In this document: piece by piece, positions 24,480 to 36,308 of the stretch
How the letters are laid out: each line of letters starts with the position of its first letter
Position numbering within the stretch: position 1 is the first letter of the stretch
From: Fasciola hepatica
Taxonomy: Eukaryota; Platyhelminthes; Trematoda; Plagiorchiida; Fasciolidae
Assembly (NCBI GenBank): GCA_948099385.1
Contig: CANUEZ040000062.1
Location: 5,511,501-5,575,500, forward strand
Reading direction: 5' to 3'
Length of the DNA stretch: 64,000 nt
The notes under the pieces: generated by a model
The model's input: only the letters and a program-made list of their open reading frames with translations
What the model was told of the DNA's origin: nothing
Databases searched by the model: none
Translations under genes and position numbers: made by a program

Positions 24480-25160
24480 GTGACAAACTGTGTGACATGT
24501 CCAAAGGCCACCCTAAGGCAAGTAGTACCGTCAGATTTTAGGCGGCAGGTTTTCAAAACCTTACATGGTTCATCCCACCCTGGTCAAGAGGCCACTACCA
24601 AAATGTTCCGTGGCCGTTACTTTTGGCACATGAATCGTGATATCACTGCATGGGCCCGTACCTGCACCCTGTGTCAGCACTCGAAAGTGTATATGCACAC
24701 AAAAAGCTATTTATCAAAATTTCGAGCGGTCATCTTACGTTTCCACAATGTGCATGTTCACCTAGTAGGGCCGATGCCTCCGTCAAAGGGCGGTATATAT
24801 CTTCTTACAGACGCCGTTAGCTCTACCGTTGCATGATGCTGCTGGATAAACATTCGCCTTAGCTCTCTTAGAACACTGGGTGGCTGCATTTGGTTTTCCA
24901 CCCGTGGTTACTACAGAGAGAGGTTTTCATTTCGAGGGAGCCACCAGTAGCCTTCTGCAATGTTTAACCGTCCGTCGCTTTCATACCACTGTCAACAGTC
25001 AACAAACAAAATGGTGGTGGAACGCTGTCATCGGCAACCAAAGACAACCCTAGCAACTCACAAAGATCCAGACCGGCGGGAATCACTACCGCTAGTACTT
25101 TTGGGTTGCGCAAAGCTCTTAAGACCAATCTACAGACCATATCAGCCGAACTCACGGTAG
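24480..25160 (+). pseudogene. Gypsy integrase (zinc-binding and catalytic domains)
   Basis: The HHCC zinc domain is complete in wording: FKTLHGSSHPGQEATTKMF, YFWHMNRDITAWARTCTLCQ. The catalytic core follows with VHVHLVGPMPPSKGGIYLLT, in which the first catalytic Asp (VHLDLVGP) has become His near 24,759. The second, in TTERGFHFEG, has become Glu (normally TDRG..F). The third, in the N..VVERCHR motif near 25,020, is kept. SLPLVLLG and RPIY mark the end of the core. Stops and a frameshift occur around 24,836. It would insert cDNA in an active relative. Confidence 0.8.
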
Positions 25161-25665
25161 TCCTAGGGTCCATAGTCATTTTTGAATACGCCGAATACTC
25201 CGCCAGGTTAATGCATCTGATGTGAAAGTTACACCTTCCCGCGGCTAGCGAACAAAACACAAGGGTTCACCTACACCCACAACTCCAAGACTGTAAGCAC
25301 GTTTTCCTTAAGACACAGGCACGCCCTTCTCGACTACCTGCCTACTCCGGCCCCCACAGAGTCCTACTCCGCCTGGAGAAAACACTCCTCATCGACCACA
25401 ACGGCAGAAAAGATACGGTTACCATGGACAGACTTAAACTAGCTTTTTCTGGCTGAATCCATCGCTTCCGATGTCGCCGCATCGAGTTTTTCAGGATTGG
25501 CACCTTTGTCCCTGGCGTCCCATATGCCCACCGTACCAGCGCCCATGACCCAGTTGCCCGGCCTTCCTGACTCAGCCCCCAACTCGCAGCCAGGTCCACT
25601 GACTTTCATTGGCGGACGGTTGACCAAGAAAGCCGTTTGTTTCGCAGATACTGTATGTTGAAACC
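25161..25665 (+). pseudogene. C-terminal tail of the Gypsy polyprotein
   Basis: After a broken stretch, the frame near 25,420-25,660 includes TVTMDRLKLAFLAESIA, matching the DTVSVDRLKPAFL motif that closes CsRn1-type Pol, then a Pro/Ala-rich tail and KKAVCFADTV before a stop. No chromodomain is evident. Confidence 0.5.
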
Positions 25666-26610
25666 TGTGGAAAAAGCAAAAAGAGGAAAGGACAAAAAAC
25701 CCAATAATATTGATAATAATATTAAGTAAGATTTTTTCCTACTGATTGTTGTGACTGCTTATTCAAGGTTCATTTTGCACTCCGAGGCCATTTACCCTTT
25801 CCTTCTTCGCAGCTGAACAACTTTGTTGATGTTCTGCTCACCCATCAGCTCCGGAAACCACCACTAAAAGCTAGCAGCTTTAGAGGGAACTTGCACCATT
25901 TTCTTCAGAATACCCATTGGCTAACCAAAGGATACCGACTACCCTCCGGTAAGTTTTCACATCTATCATTCACTGCGCTCTCACTAGAGACCCATATGCA
26001 GGATATATGCATTTTCGAAAATACCTACCACAACAACCCTTTACCAAGCTCAACCCATACCAGGTCGTTTATTGAGGTGAGCTGGGAGAAAACTGCGCTG
26101 ACACTCGTAGTAAGCACCAGACAGTCCTACCTCCCGCGCTGAACCCAAAGGGGTTTTTCGGAAAGGGTAGTTAGCTACGGTGGCTCTCCCGAGTGTCTAC
26201 CTTCGAGTGCTAATCACCACATTCTGCAGCGGGTAACATACTGTTCTCCTTTTTGTTTGGTTTTTTCTACTTCCCCCCTTGTGGGACCTATGTCGTCAAT
26301 TCCTTTTTAACTCAAATAAAATGTTTTCAATGGCTAGTTTGTTTTTACTTCTCAAAGTATTTCTTTCATTTTGGAGTAGCCTCCCACATTTTCTTCGTTT
26401 TATTGTTTAATCTGGCCGTCAGGTGACCGGATGTCATTCAAAGACAATGGCACTGGATCCGAGGATTTTGGGGCTGCGGTTCGAACCCACGAAAGGTTTC
26501 ACAGTCATAAAGGACTGCATCATTTATTTATTTAACTGACGTTATCACAGGCAACACACCTGTTAAGTTGCAAGACTCCCTAACCGGGGCCCTTCTTGCG
26601 CGCTGTCTTC
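25666..26610. other. Gypsy 3' non-coding region with a tRNA-like fragment
   Basis: The sequence between the end of pol and the polypurine tract has no coding signal. An AT-rich palindromic run lies at 25,703-25,722. At 26,478-26,488 GGTTCGAACCC is a perfect B-box/T-arm sequence, preceded by a weak A-box-like word and followed by a T-rich tail near 26,520, so a tRNA-derived SINE may have inserted here. Confidence 0.35.
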
Positions 26611-26611
26611 T

Positions 26612-26622
26612 AGAGGGGAACT
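26612..26622 (+). promoter_or_regulatory. polypurine tract of the Gypsy element
   Basis: AGAGGGGAA stands directly before the 3' LTR start, the required position for the plus-strand primer. Its presence supports placing the LTR start at about 26,624. Confidence 0.5.
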
Positions 26623-26623
26623 C

Positions 26624-26908
26624 TTTAGCGATCAGCCGATCGCACCCAGTCTACCCCTCGTTTGACAGCACGTTTCGCGCACGGGGCAACCGCATGTGCT
26701 ACTTCTGACACACTTCCTCGGCATACGCCGGCGTGCGTTCACTGTACTCAGGCCCAGTGAGAATACACGTGGTTGGCACCCCACGGTCTTTGCTGGTTGG
26801 CTTCCCTGACGAAAGTGACCGTGGAGGCTGAGGGAGTGTGCCCTTCTCAACAGATGCTCTGACTCTCATCACACTGCTCTGGACAACGGGTCGTTACATC
26901 AAACGGTA
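26624..26908 (+). repeat. 3' LTR of the CsRn1-like Gypsy element
   Basis: Begins TTTAGCGATCAGCC against TGTAGTGATCGGCT in the 5' LTR and follows the same block order. The two copies differ at many positions, consistent with an old insertion. The right end is set by the last shared word, AACGGTAA near 26,904, and may be off by tens of bases. Confidence 0.6.
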
Positions 26909-29040
26909 AGCGCGCATCACCATAGCATCTAATATGCGTATGTGAATATAAATGTATATAAACGTATGTACGAGGAAGTAGGAAAACCGGCCGTATTCTT
27001 CACTCAGACCTATCTACTTTTCCTCCTTTCCGTAAGAAAGCGGTGTCTCCTATGTGCTAGTGTCCAAACCTCTCTCCAGTTAACTGCCCAACCTAACAGC
27101 AATCTTCAGTATTCCAAGACCCCAAAACAACCTGCATCATTGGACCTGAAAATACGCCACGGTAGGATGTGCCATATATTCTCTGGGCCCACTAAACAGG
27201 ATGGCCATTCGGACTCTTAGAGTTTTCCAGCCACTTTCTCACTACCTGTAAATACCACACGGGTCTTAGTGCTTTCCATCTATCTCATCGCGTAGCCCTC
27301 AGACACGTTGCACCTCTACGACTTTATTAATCCAGAGCGATAAGATTTCTAGGTAGAGTGACCAACTGGTATTCAATAACCAGGCCTAATATTGCAATTG
27401 CAGTTAGCCCCTACGAAAACAGACTTAATAATTATGACTTCTCATTTTAATAATACCATTGCGCCTCATTTTAAACGTCAGCACTCTCATCTGTTTTTAC
27501 CTTCACGCTAATCCCCAGCTAGAACACCTTCCAGACAGCAACCCTCCTTTTTTGAATTTCAGAATCTCCCGGTCATTGTGTTGCCCGGTTGTATTATATC
27601 ACGCAGAAAGCTTATATCATACCCTGCCCGTCCACAACGGCGCCCGTGGTTGGCAGCCGCGAACACGACCTGGTTACCAGGGTTAACCTATACGGGGTCC
27701 TCATATTGCCGCAAATATCCCACAGATGCTTACTAGAAACTTCCTAATACAGGACTCTCATGATGTTGAAACCATTTAAACCGCCGTGCAGGGATTTCTG
27801 ATTGAACCACAGACCGTCCAGATTCGCTGATGACCTTCCCCTTCCAAACTCAGCCAATCCTTGCCCAAAACGCCCAACAAAGAAGTAGAAAGGCCACAGG
27901 AAGCTCAACAAAATAATGCACTTGTCATTTCACCAATGTAACCTGGTCTATTGCAAGGGTTTTCATCCTTCTATCCTACATTATTTCGCTCCACGTGAAC
28001 AAGGTATTCCGCTTGCGGGTTACTCCCTCTTGGAACTCCATATTTCCTCCACCAGCGGTGAATTACCATCGTTAGAAGATACAAGCTACTTCTCATGAAA
28101 TTTATCTTGCCTTTTCAGGGAGTACCGTTCCTTTTCATATTCACAAATCTATAAAAACAAGCATTCCTCCGCGTACCTTCATGAAATTCCTACCTGCCTC
28201 CTTGCCTCATCGCCAATTATCTTTTCAGGTGAACTTACGTATGCATCACTGACCACCGCCCTGCATCATTCCTGTGAATATTGTGTTGTCTGCGTCCAAA
28301 GACAATGTCCGTCCCAACATTCTAACATCAACCTGACTCCTTACTATGGACCACACCGACTCGAAATTGAATCATGCTTACTTTTTAGTCCACTGTCACT
28401 TTACTCCACTTAACTTCTCCTTGCCATCATTCATCAAGTGCTATAATGTGAGACCCCTTCTTTAAAATGTGTGAAATTTTCACCCTATTAGGTGATATCG
28501 TAAACTCTAATCATGCTTTCTTTCGTGCTTCTTGACGACGGTCGAGAAATATGCCATTATTATTATTGTTATAAATATCTTTTACGCACCAGCTGCAGAC
28601 ACCATCGTTTTGCCTTCTTCGAAGAAACATCATATCGCTTTTGGTTGCGCAGACTTCCGTTCTTTACACACCAGCCTTTCCAGCCTTTAAAAGTACCGTC
28701 GCAGTAACCGCCCAGAACTTTGAATTGTCCAGGTAAAAATATCCCCCGCATTTTGGGATTGCTCCACAGCCTGATATTCTACCACTTCCATTTTCGTCTG
28801 GCAAAACCCCACCTACTTTACTCCGTCGACTTCCGTCTCCCCTGCTGCAACTTCACTGTGACCGCATCTATAATGGAACACCCAGCAGTGTTCACACTAA
28901 AAAACTGCGGTCTGGGTTTCATCTTTGGTATTATTCACTGCTCGATCTTTTTTAAACAGGATGCACTCAGTGCGTTCTGTGTCACTCAGAAGAGATTGCG
29001 ATTCAGTTTAAATAGCTAAAATTGCTGCCCCATACCACCC
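26909..29040. other. unclassified sequence
   Basis: Open frames are short and without motif. The distal part should hold ORF1 of the non-LTR element whose endonuclease becomes readable at about 29,045, but I could not recognise it. Confidence 0.3.
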
Positions 29041-29044
29041 CCAG

Positions 29045-29460
29045 TAAAGACACGGCTGCTGTGGGTTGCATGGTATTTAGAAAAATAGGTCAGAGCCGCT
29101 TGGAAGAGGCTGTCTAATCTATGTACTTGAAGGTCTTATCGCGTCTCCGTTGGAATATCCCGTTCTGAACAGCGGAGAGCAGGCATTATGGATCAACATC
29201 GAAACCAAGCATCGAGATTTTCACTGCTAGTGTTTACCCTTAGCCTAACCCAATTAGTTTTGACTTCCTAACTGATATTGACTCTTTCAATTTTGCCGAA
29301 CATCCCCCTGGTAGATCCAAGGGCATAGCAGGTGATTTAAACGCACCAGGTTCATGTTGGTCAACATTCTCTTCTCCAAAAGCTCTTGCGACCTGTAATA
29401 TTAATAACAACAATAATATTTCTCGAATGGTTCGAGAAGCATGCATAAGGGTAAGATCAA
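29045..29460 (+). pseudogene. endonuclease domain, N-terminal part
   Basis: GCLIYVLEGLIASPLEYPVL matches the GGCLIYV...V segment, ALWINIET the following W..I strand, and IAGDLNAPGSCWS at about 29,318-29,355 is the GDFNAPG.CW motif. MVREACIRVRSTGT fits the next helix (..L.EACI.LGLTQ). The family function is target nicking; the copy is dead because of frame breaks. Confidence 0.6.
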
Positions 29461-30655
29461 CGGGTACAGAATTATCAACAGAGTAAAAAAATCTACATCA
29501 CCCAAGACACAAAATAATGGTAGTCACTTGGCAGTGGTATTGACTGCTGTCAGAATGCGCTAAAACGACCGAGGTTTGCGCGACCAGCGGCAACAGACCA
29601 GAAGAGGTCGGAAACTCAAAGGTAAAATGACAGAGTAGGCAAAAAATGCTGCAGAAAATCAAAACTGGCGACCATGGAGGACCAAATACGATTAAAAAGT
29701 TGACAGGAGATCGGTGCGCGTGAATTATATGCAGCATTTGGATAAAAGAATACATCTTTTACGGGGCTCAATAAATAAAAGAAGCTGCAGCATCGGCAAG
29801 CGTCAGGAGTGCTGATGAGAAAATTGGCATAATAGGACTCCAAGCGCGTGGTATGAGAAAAAGCGGAACAAAATATTCAAGATGTATGGCGATTCGGTGG
29901 AGATGGAAACCAAGTGATCATCGGTGGAATATATAATGAATATTATAAAATATTTGGCGGATAAATATATCCTGGCAAGCCCGAATATGCTCCCGGAGGA
30001 TTGTCTCAGTCAGAGGGGTCAGTAATCATTGAGGAAATAACCCAGACATACGATGGCCAATTCTGAGGGGAACATTGAAGGGGACAGCCCGATTTGGGTG
30101 GTTGAGTCAGCTGTTGGTCGTGAGGGTATTGGAGTGTGTTACAGTATCGATAAACAGCTGAGGTGTTGACTGGAAAGTCATAACTGAGGGTCATGGTAGT
30201 TGAGAGTAGGGGAAACAGTTTAATTATGCTCCTATCCTTTTCGCCCTTTGCTCGACGATGTTGGAAGGTAGCAACCGAAACCAGAACACAGAAGTGCGAG
30301 GTTACTGGCTGAATAGACTGAAACTGAAACATTGTTGGCAGGAGCAATTGGGTGCTGGTAGATAGTTATTGCCTCTGAGATCATTTAACATGGCCTTGAT
30401 ATCGGAACGGTCCTGTTGTAAGTTTTCAGCAATCCTTTGCGAACCACTTGGGGAAATAGCAAAACTGAGTGTGAGTGAAACCGGGTAATCAAACTGTACT
30501 CCCGGTCACCAGCAGTAGGCAAGGTTACAAATTTGTAGAGAGAGAAATCAACGAGATACGCATCCTGCATGATGTATTACAGCCATGCGATGCGATGATT
30601 GTACGATTCAAATTTGCAGATTGTGGCTAATACCCGTCTCGGGGGATAGGTCAAA
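29461..30655. other. unidentified 1.2-kb insertion inside the endonuclease
   Basis: It separates two halves of one protein domain. ACGGGTA near the left edge (29,459-29,465) and TACCCGT near the right edge (about 30,630) form a 7-bp inverted pair, which might be the remnant of terminal inverted repeats, but I see no convincing target duplication. The longest minus-strand frame, 30,006-30,347 (113 codons), has no recognised domain. Confidence 0.4.
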
Positions 30656-30658
30656 AGT

Positions 30659-31066
30659 GTGCCCTCCCCAACAAGATTGAATGGCATTCTGGACTTAACG
30701 TTCGCCCTGTGTGTCGTTCATTTGACCACCCAGGTCCAAGAAGGGTTTCCTGGAAACGATAATTCTACCGTTTCCTGTACCTTCACTGAACTTTTGCTGT
30801 CCCTTGCACCGCAAGCGGCAAAGGGCAGGCTTTACTTTATCCTCAATCTCCATCTTGGTATGACCACGTCTAAAAATGTTTCCATTAGAAGCGGTGCAAC
30901 AAACAAAATATCCCGAAAGAAACAGCGGCCCCCGGAACTACAAAGCACCCCTCTTAAAAAGAAGTTTTCTTTTGTTCACACGGCTGGTTCACCTACTTCC
31001 ATGTGTTTTCTCTTGTCCGGGGAGGATAAGAAGGAAACAAGAAAGGAGTGCTTCGTGCAACCTTAG
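30659..31066 (+). pseudogene. endonuclease domain, C-terminal part
   Basis: The open frame of 135 codons begins PSPTRLNGILDLTFALCVVH, matching PTR....LDLVF, and continues TQVQEGFPGNDNSTVSCTF, matching the F.GSDH..V.C.F active-site strand. The catalytic His of SDH has become Asn. The rest is basic and enters the linker to the reverse transcriptase. Confidence 0.6.
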
Positions 31067-31554
31067 CCGAATTGTGAAAGATGGAAACAGCCAAACAGCA
31101 TTAGCTGCTTCTCTTTTCTCCAATTAAGTTATCTGAACAAAGCACAAGAGATCAAAGGATTTCAGTGCTTTTTTGCACTTACTTTAACTAGAGCTTCCCC
31201 ACCAGTTAATCAGCTCAAAATTTATTTCCTCGGGAAATCTGTCTACGGTCCATTTTCACATAAATAATATATCATCTCTGTTGTCAGGTGCTTGATTGTC
31301 CTACCGACCTGGGTCAGGCACGTTACCTACCGCCGGTAATCCACTTTTACTGGCAAACATTTAGCTTATCTATGCAGCACAGTTTGCATTCAAGCCTATG
31401 GGGAATCTCTGTTATTAGTCTAATTTACAAACGGGATAAAACGACAACAAGGAGGCCATAGTCCTGTCACGCACACACCAACTGTCGCCGGGATCACAGA
31501 AGAGCTAATTAAAGCTGAGCTTACAAAAAAAACTTCTCAGGCATAGTCTTATGA

Positions 31555-32290
31555 ACAAGGCCAAGCATGGTTTTCCTAAGCACCGCCCATGTTCTACTTG
31601 TATGACCGATTTTTAAAATCCCGCCATCATGGGCACTAACATTGGCAAAAGGAAGAATAATAATTTTCTTCATGTAACCAAAGCTTTTGGTGGGGCACCT
31701 CACTATCCTTGCCGTCAGTGTTTAGACTTGAATGGGGCAGTGTCGTTACCCAAAACAATGATTAGTGTGGTTATTCAACGTAGAGTTCCATGACGAGTGC
31801 TCTTTCTAGTGTATGTAAAGGATGTATTCAGAGCAACCCTTCATGGAATTTTCTTTCCACTTGCTGATGACGTTGAAATTTATATACCCTCAATTACCAT
31901 TCCCTGAACATGACCGTCAGTAACATATTATTGGATCTCACCTCACGGAGCACTTGGGGGATTTCTTGTTTAGTGACGATTATGCTGAAAATTGTAGTAC
32001 TTCAATTTATAAATATTTTGTTCCACTGAAATGGCTTGGCATAGGTGGTGAAATATTTCCAAAGTATTTGTCAACATTTGACTTGGGCCCACGACAGTTT
32101 TGCAGTCTGCCTTCCCGGAACACAGCCTTTATGATTTCGAAGACCAAGGGGTTGGTTGGATTACTTACTAAAAACATTCCGTTACAAGAAAGCAAGTTTG
32201 ATATATATAAGGCTCACGGTAAACCGCTTTTCGAGCATAAATCAAGGGTTTTCTCCAGCTCTCCATGTTTTGCCCCAACATCCACCCAGA
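31555..32290 (+). pseudogene. reverse transcriptase remnant
   Basis: KHGFPKHRPCSTCMTDF corresponds to QHGF...RSC.TN..DF, HVTKAFGGAPHYPC to D..KAFD.APH, RVLFLVYVKDV to LFL.Y.NDL, and FFPLADDVEIYIP near 31,855 to the FADD active site (Phe altered, both Asp kept). In the frame 31,954-32,298, YKAHGKPLFEHKSRVFSSSP matches the thumb motif Y..YVRP.LEY...VWSP. Confidence 0.65.
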
Positions 32291-32450
32291 ATATATAAAT
32301 ATACTTCGCAAGGCAAATAGAAGTTCATCCCTTAATACTGGACTATAGGCAATGCTTTTGCCTTTTGTTCTCGATCTTCTTTGGTTAAGAAGACTGCAAG
32401 TGAATCTCTTTCCTACCTCACCTCATCAAACGTGAGGTTTATGGCTCATC

Positions 32451-33836
32451 AGCAAAACTTAGAGTGTCTACAGACTTTCAGTGTATATCACGACGAAGCA
32501 GATGTCGTTTTTCGTCCCAATTTCTAAGATACGTCTGTGGTCCAGTATCTTAGTAATGAAGTACTCTTCAGTTTGGAATGAAACGCCGATAGGAATTCTT
32601 TAACCCAACCACCCAGTGGCGTTTAGGGTGAAGGTAGATGAATTGTTTTGTATTGTTAGAAGTAATCCATATTGTCAACCGTTACATCACAAAATATAAG
32701 GCCCACGAAATCCGTCTGCTGCTTAGATGGACTCCACATCGTCGACCTTTTAACTACAGCTGGAACCCTTCCAGACTGCTGCACTTCTTTCATCTCACTT
32801 TTAGGATTATTTTTTGACTTGTATTTTCATAAACGTCTGCTATCAAAGAATTGTTCAAATTATCAACCTTTCGATACGCTTTAACGATACTTTTATCTCC
32901 CACGAATGTTATGTACCGAATTGCTGGCATCCGGAATCCCTTTTCCGCAAAACTATTGTGAAATTCAGACTAGCTGCACAAATGGATCATTCGCACTGTC
33001 CCCTTCATCGATGATCTAAACTTCCTCGGAAAGTACCACTGGAACTTCCTTATCACTTCCCATACTGCACTTGATTTTTGCCTGTTATCATTCAACGCCC
33101 TAAGCATTTCGATGGCGGAAATACCGTGAAAAATCAAGATAATGAACTTATGTTCCTGTTGTTGTTCTGCTGACGCAACGCGACATGCATTTTTTACGAA
33201 GCATTAAAAGCCACCATTCATTGGCACTGTCCAGAGTCACCGATATATGCACGCGTTGCAGCTTTTGGTCTAACATTGAGCCTTGCACAGTCCAATTTTT
33301 TGAATCCTTTCGTAAAGCGTCGCCGACGTTTTGCAGTGATAATTTAATTGTGCGTCCGACAGGAACAAAATTCGGGTAGCTCTGCCAATGGGGAAGGTTT
33401 AACTCTTCCCACGTTATACTCTTCCTACTAGCTTTGTGGTTCACGTCCTAAAATGCACTTATCTTGAAATCAATTTACGATCACGAATTTTCTTTGTCCC
33501 GTCCCGTTCACTGGTCATTTCTAATATTTCCGTCGGCAGTTTTCCCTTTATTCGGCGTTCCAATCAGCTGACTTCCGCTTCGTGCGCCCTCCTCCAAAGA
33601 ACTTCGCATCCAGTTTCGCCGGACAAACCGTGATGAATTTACGTCAAACAATGGTAAATTCCATCTGACCTTTCATGTTACTCTGCCGTGTACATTCTCA
33701 ACAGCTCTGTTCAGTTTTGCATATATGCATGATTGTAAGTTTCGGTCATGCATAACCGCATGCTTCTCGTCCAGTCACGAGAAGTGGACTACTGCCATTA
33801 CCGCTGACACTGGCTCGAGTCGGCCATAGGTAAATG
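32451..33836. other. unclassified sequence
   Basis: Possibly the last part of the element above up to about 32,600, then unknown. The antiparallel open frames around 33,148-33,444 show no domain. Confidence 0.3.
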
Positions 33837-35460
33837 TAGGCAGGTAAGCCTAACTAGCAATCTATGTGGAGTTCCTCAGATCATCCGCGCTCACATATGT
33901 CAGCACTTGCTGGAGTAGACCAAGCTAGGCCCTACCCAGCTCGGGCCCTTGAAATACGGATCTTGTCCAAAGAATCTCTTGAGCTTCCCGGTTGGAGTGG
34001 CCCGATGACTGGATGAAGGTAAGCTGAGCCAGGCATGTTACCTTGACTTCAGCAGGGCTACTGACTCGGTTAACCACCATCTGTTGCTGAGCTTGAAGGG
34101 GAACGTTCAGTAAAGGTGAGTCAGTATATAGAGGCATGACGGACTTCCATTCCTACAGGAAGTTTTGCGCCGAAGTTAAAGACAGATGCTGTAGCCTGGT
34201 GAATGTCACAATTGGCATGACTCAAAGGTCGGCCTGGGGCCTTATACCGTTCCCGTTGTTTATTAATAACCTGGCACCCATCCTTCTGTCTCCTAGTTTC
34301 ATTTTTGCTGATGACTTGGAAATTGTGAAATCCGGGTGTAAGAGCGGTCCAAGCAGAGGCGTAGCAACCATCCTGGACTAGGCACACGGGTAGGACTCAC
34401 CTCCTAACGCTGCAAAGAGCCATTTTTTCTAAGGGAAGCAGAAAGCCTAACTGGCCTCCTTGATTAGGGGCCTTTTAATACAGAAGTGGCAAGCAGGGCC
34501 AAGGACCTCAAAGTCAACTTGAACATGGGTTTAAGTGAGCAGACCCGTGTATTTCCACTGCACAAAAAGGATCATGGCGGGCTTTTTAGACTGGGATCAA
34601 CATTGTCGCACCGAAAGCCGGAAATATTTATACCGGTGTACGTGACCATAGTACGGCCGAACTAGGGAGATAACCAGCAGGCTAGACCACTACTACAAAC
34701 TAGACCCTGTCCGTTTGCAGGAAGTTCAGCGTTTTGCGACGCGAATGGTTGAAAGGCAGTGGGGTGGGATGCACGAACAGAGACTCTGTGATCTCGAACC
34801 CTCCCCTATGTGAGGAGGAAGCCTTTGAGTTCACGGCACAGGGACAACTGAGTGTAGTGACCAGGCTATTGGCAACCGCACTGGTGTTGGATTCGCACGG
34901 GGGCGAGGTGCATTTAATGCGCCCAGTGAGTCTGTGTGCTCATGCTGTCCTTCCCGCATTTTGCAGATCAAACCAAAGAGCCCCAAAACGGAAGAACCCT
35001 GATCCTTACATGTTACGTAAGATACGGAGGGGTTCTGCCTGTCTTAGGCCGGACAGTCTGTCCCAAATCGATTAAGACTCCCAGTCAAGAGGACACTAGA
35101 GGAAGTTAACGAAAGTTCGAGCCAGCTGCTAACCAGATGGCACCAATTTAGCAACGGGGTGGTGAAAAATAAAAGGGTCTCTTTGGTAGAATGGTCAACT
35201 TACTGACAGTACCGTCCTTCTAGGGACCCCAGACCCTCAGTGGAGTGAGGCTACCTCTGGTAGTGGGTTTCGAGCGTGTTCACTAGATTGAACGGGGACT
35301 TCACCGTGGTCAGTGTGAGGTGTATTGTAACTGACCTCCCCTTTTGTTGCATACTGAGTCAGTGAAAGCTCACGATTTCTGATGTCTCGCTCGGTAGACG
35401 TACTACGAGGTTCCAAGGTTCCCTCCAGCTTTTAGCTGGGATTCAATGAAATACGCTGTG
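33837..35460 (+). mobile_element. old, 5'-truncated copy of the CR1 family at 45.1 kb
   Basis: Nucleotide similarity with 45,180-46,635 is easy to follow: GGTAAGCCTAACTAGCA at the start, the FIFADDLEIV catalytic motif near 34,300-34,325, the segment around the LERRRSRGDLI motif, and the 3' untranslated words GCATACTG, CAGTGAA, GCTCACGAT and GAAATACGCTG. It has many substitutions, indels and stops. The last 120 bp and the pentamer tail of the family are missing. Confidence 0.75.
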
Positions 35461-36308
35461 TAACAGCCGGTCGTGGAAAATCCCCCTATTTCCCCCGCGA
35501 TTCAGTGTTTTTCTCAACATCACTCATTTGCCTACACTATTGGCTTGTCTTTACGAACTGGTCGTTTTTCTGGTCCAGTTGTTGTTTGTTCGCGCCCAGA
35601 GCGCTACTTTGACACATCCTTGTTCAGGACCTGCGTGACGCACGTGCTGTTTGCTCACACGCTGCTATTCGGTTTCTCGTTGTTGAGTCCTTGTGATCGT
35701 ATTATTGAGGTTTGTATATTTTTTATGTCATTTTTCATGTAATAATCTAGTATCGTGGAATATCACGGATAATCGTCTTTTGACTTCGGGATCCGTTGCG
35801 AATTTGGCTACGCATTGCTCAAACGTTCATTACACGCTAAGCCCTGACAGACTCATAACTTTTGTGCGTGCCACCAAAGAAATCCTGAGCACTCGGTCGG
35901 CTGTGACCGTAAGCGACCCCGTGAAAAATGAGGTAGTGTTCCCCTGGTAGTTTTGACAGTTAACATATCCGTGGAGGTCATAATGCCCAGCAAACCCTGC
36001 CCTTAAGACCAACCACACAATAGGTAGTGCCGGGAGCCAGGGAGGCTCGCTGACAACACAATGATCTGTACGTTCCATGGGCCTCAACCACTTTCGACCT
36101 GCGTAAACTAAAATGAACAGAACTGTTGCTTTACGCCGGCAGGTCGTTCGTCGAGCTACTTAGTACTAAGCCCTGTGGTTGTGTGATTCCGTGGACTGTG
36201 CTTTATCCATGGTGCCCCCAAAAGTATCGAAAACCAGGGCTTTTCTACCTACGCTGCTTGTGGAGCTGAATAGTGATACTTATGTGTCCTTAGCGGATTT
36301 TATTCGGT

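Larger units (their letters stand above)
21232..26908 (+). mobile_element. decayed CsRn1/Boudicca-like Ty3/Gypsy LTR retrotransposon
   Basis: The element runs 5' LTR, gag fragments, protease, reverse transcriptase, RNase H, integrase, polypurine tract, 3' LTR. LTR starts are 5,392 bp apart and the whole element is about 5.7 kb. Wording of the pol domains is closest to what I know of CsRn1 from Clonorchis and Boudicca from Schistosoma. The LTRs differ at many sites, pol is broken by numerous stops, and catalytic residues are lost, so the insertion is old. Confidence 0.75.
29045..32450 (+). mobile_element. decayed non-LTR retrotransposon split by a 1.2-kb insertion
   Basis: Endonuclease motifs at 29,045-29,460 and 30,659-30,790, then reverse transcriptase motifs at 31,555-32,290, occur in the right order on the plus strand. 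In a normal ORF2 the endonuclease motifs would be contiguous, so about 1.2 kb of foreign DNA lies between GDLNAPG and the SPTR motif. Multiple stops and frameshifts. Confidence 0.6.

Noticed and set aside
25703..25722. AATAATATTGATAATAATAT as a stem-loop or terminator
   Set aside because: Simple AT-rich sequence; such palindromes are expected by chance in this composition.
30006..30347. 113-codon minus-strand frame as transposase of the inserted 1.2-kb segment
   Set aside because: No catalytic triad, zinc finger or helix-turn-helix pattern is visible, and composition is ordinary.
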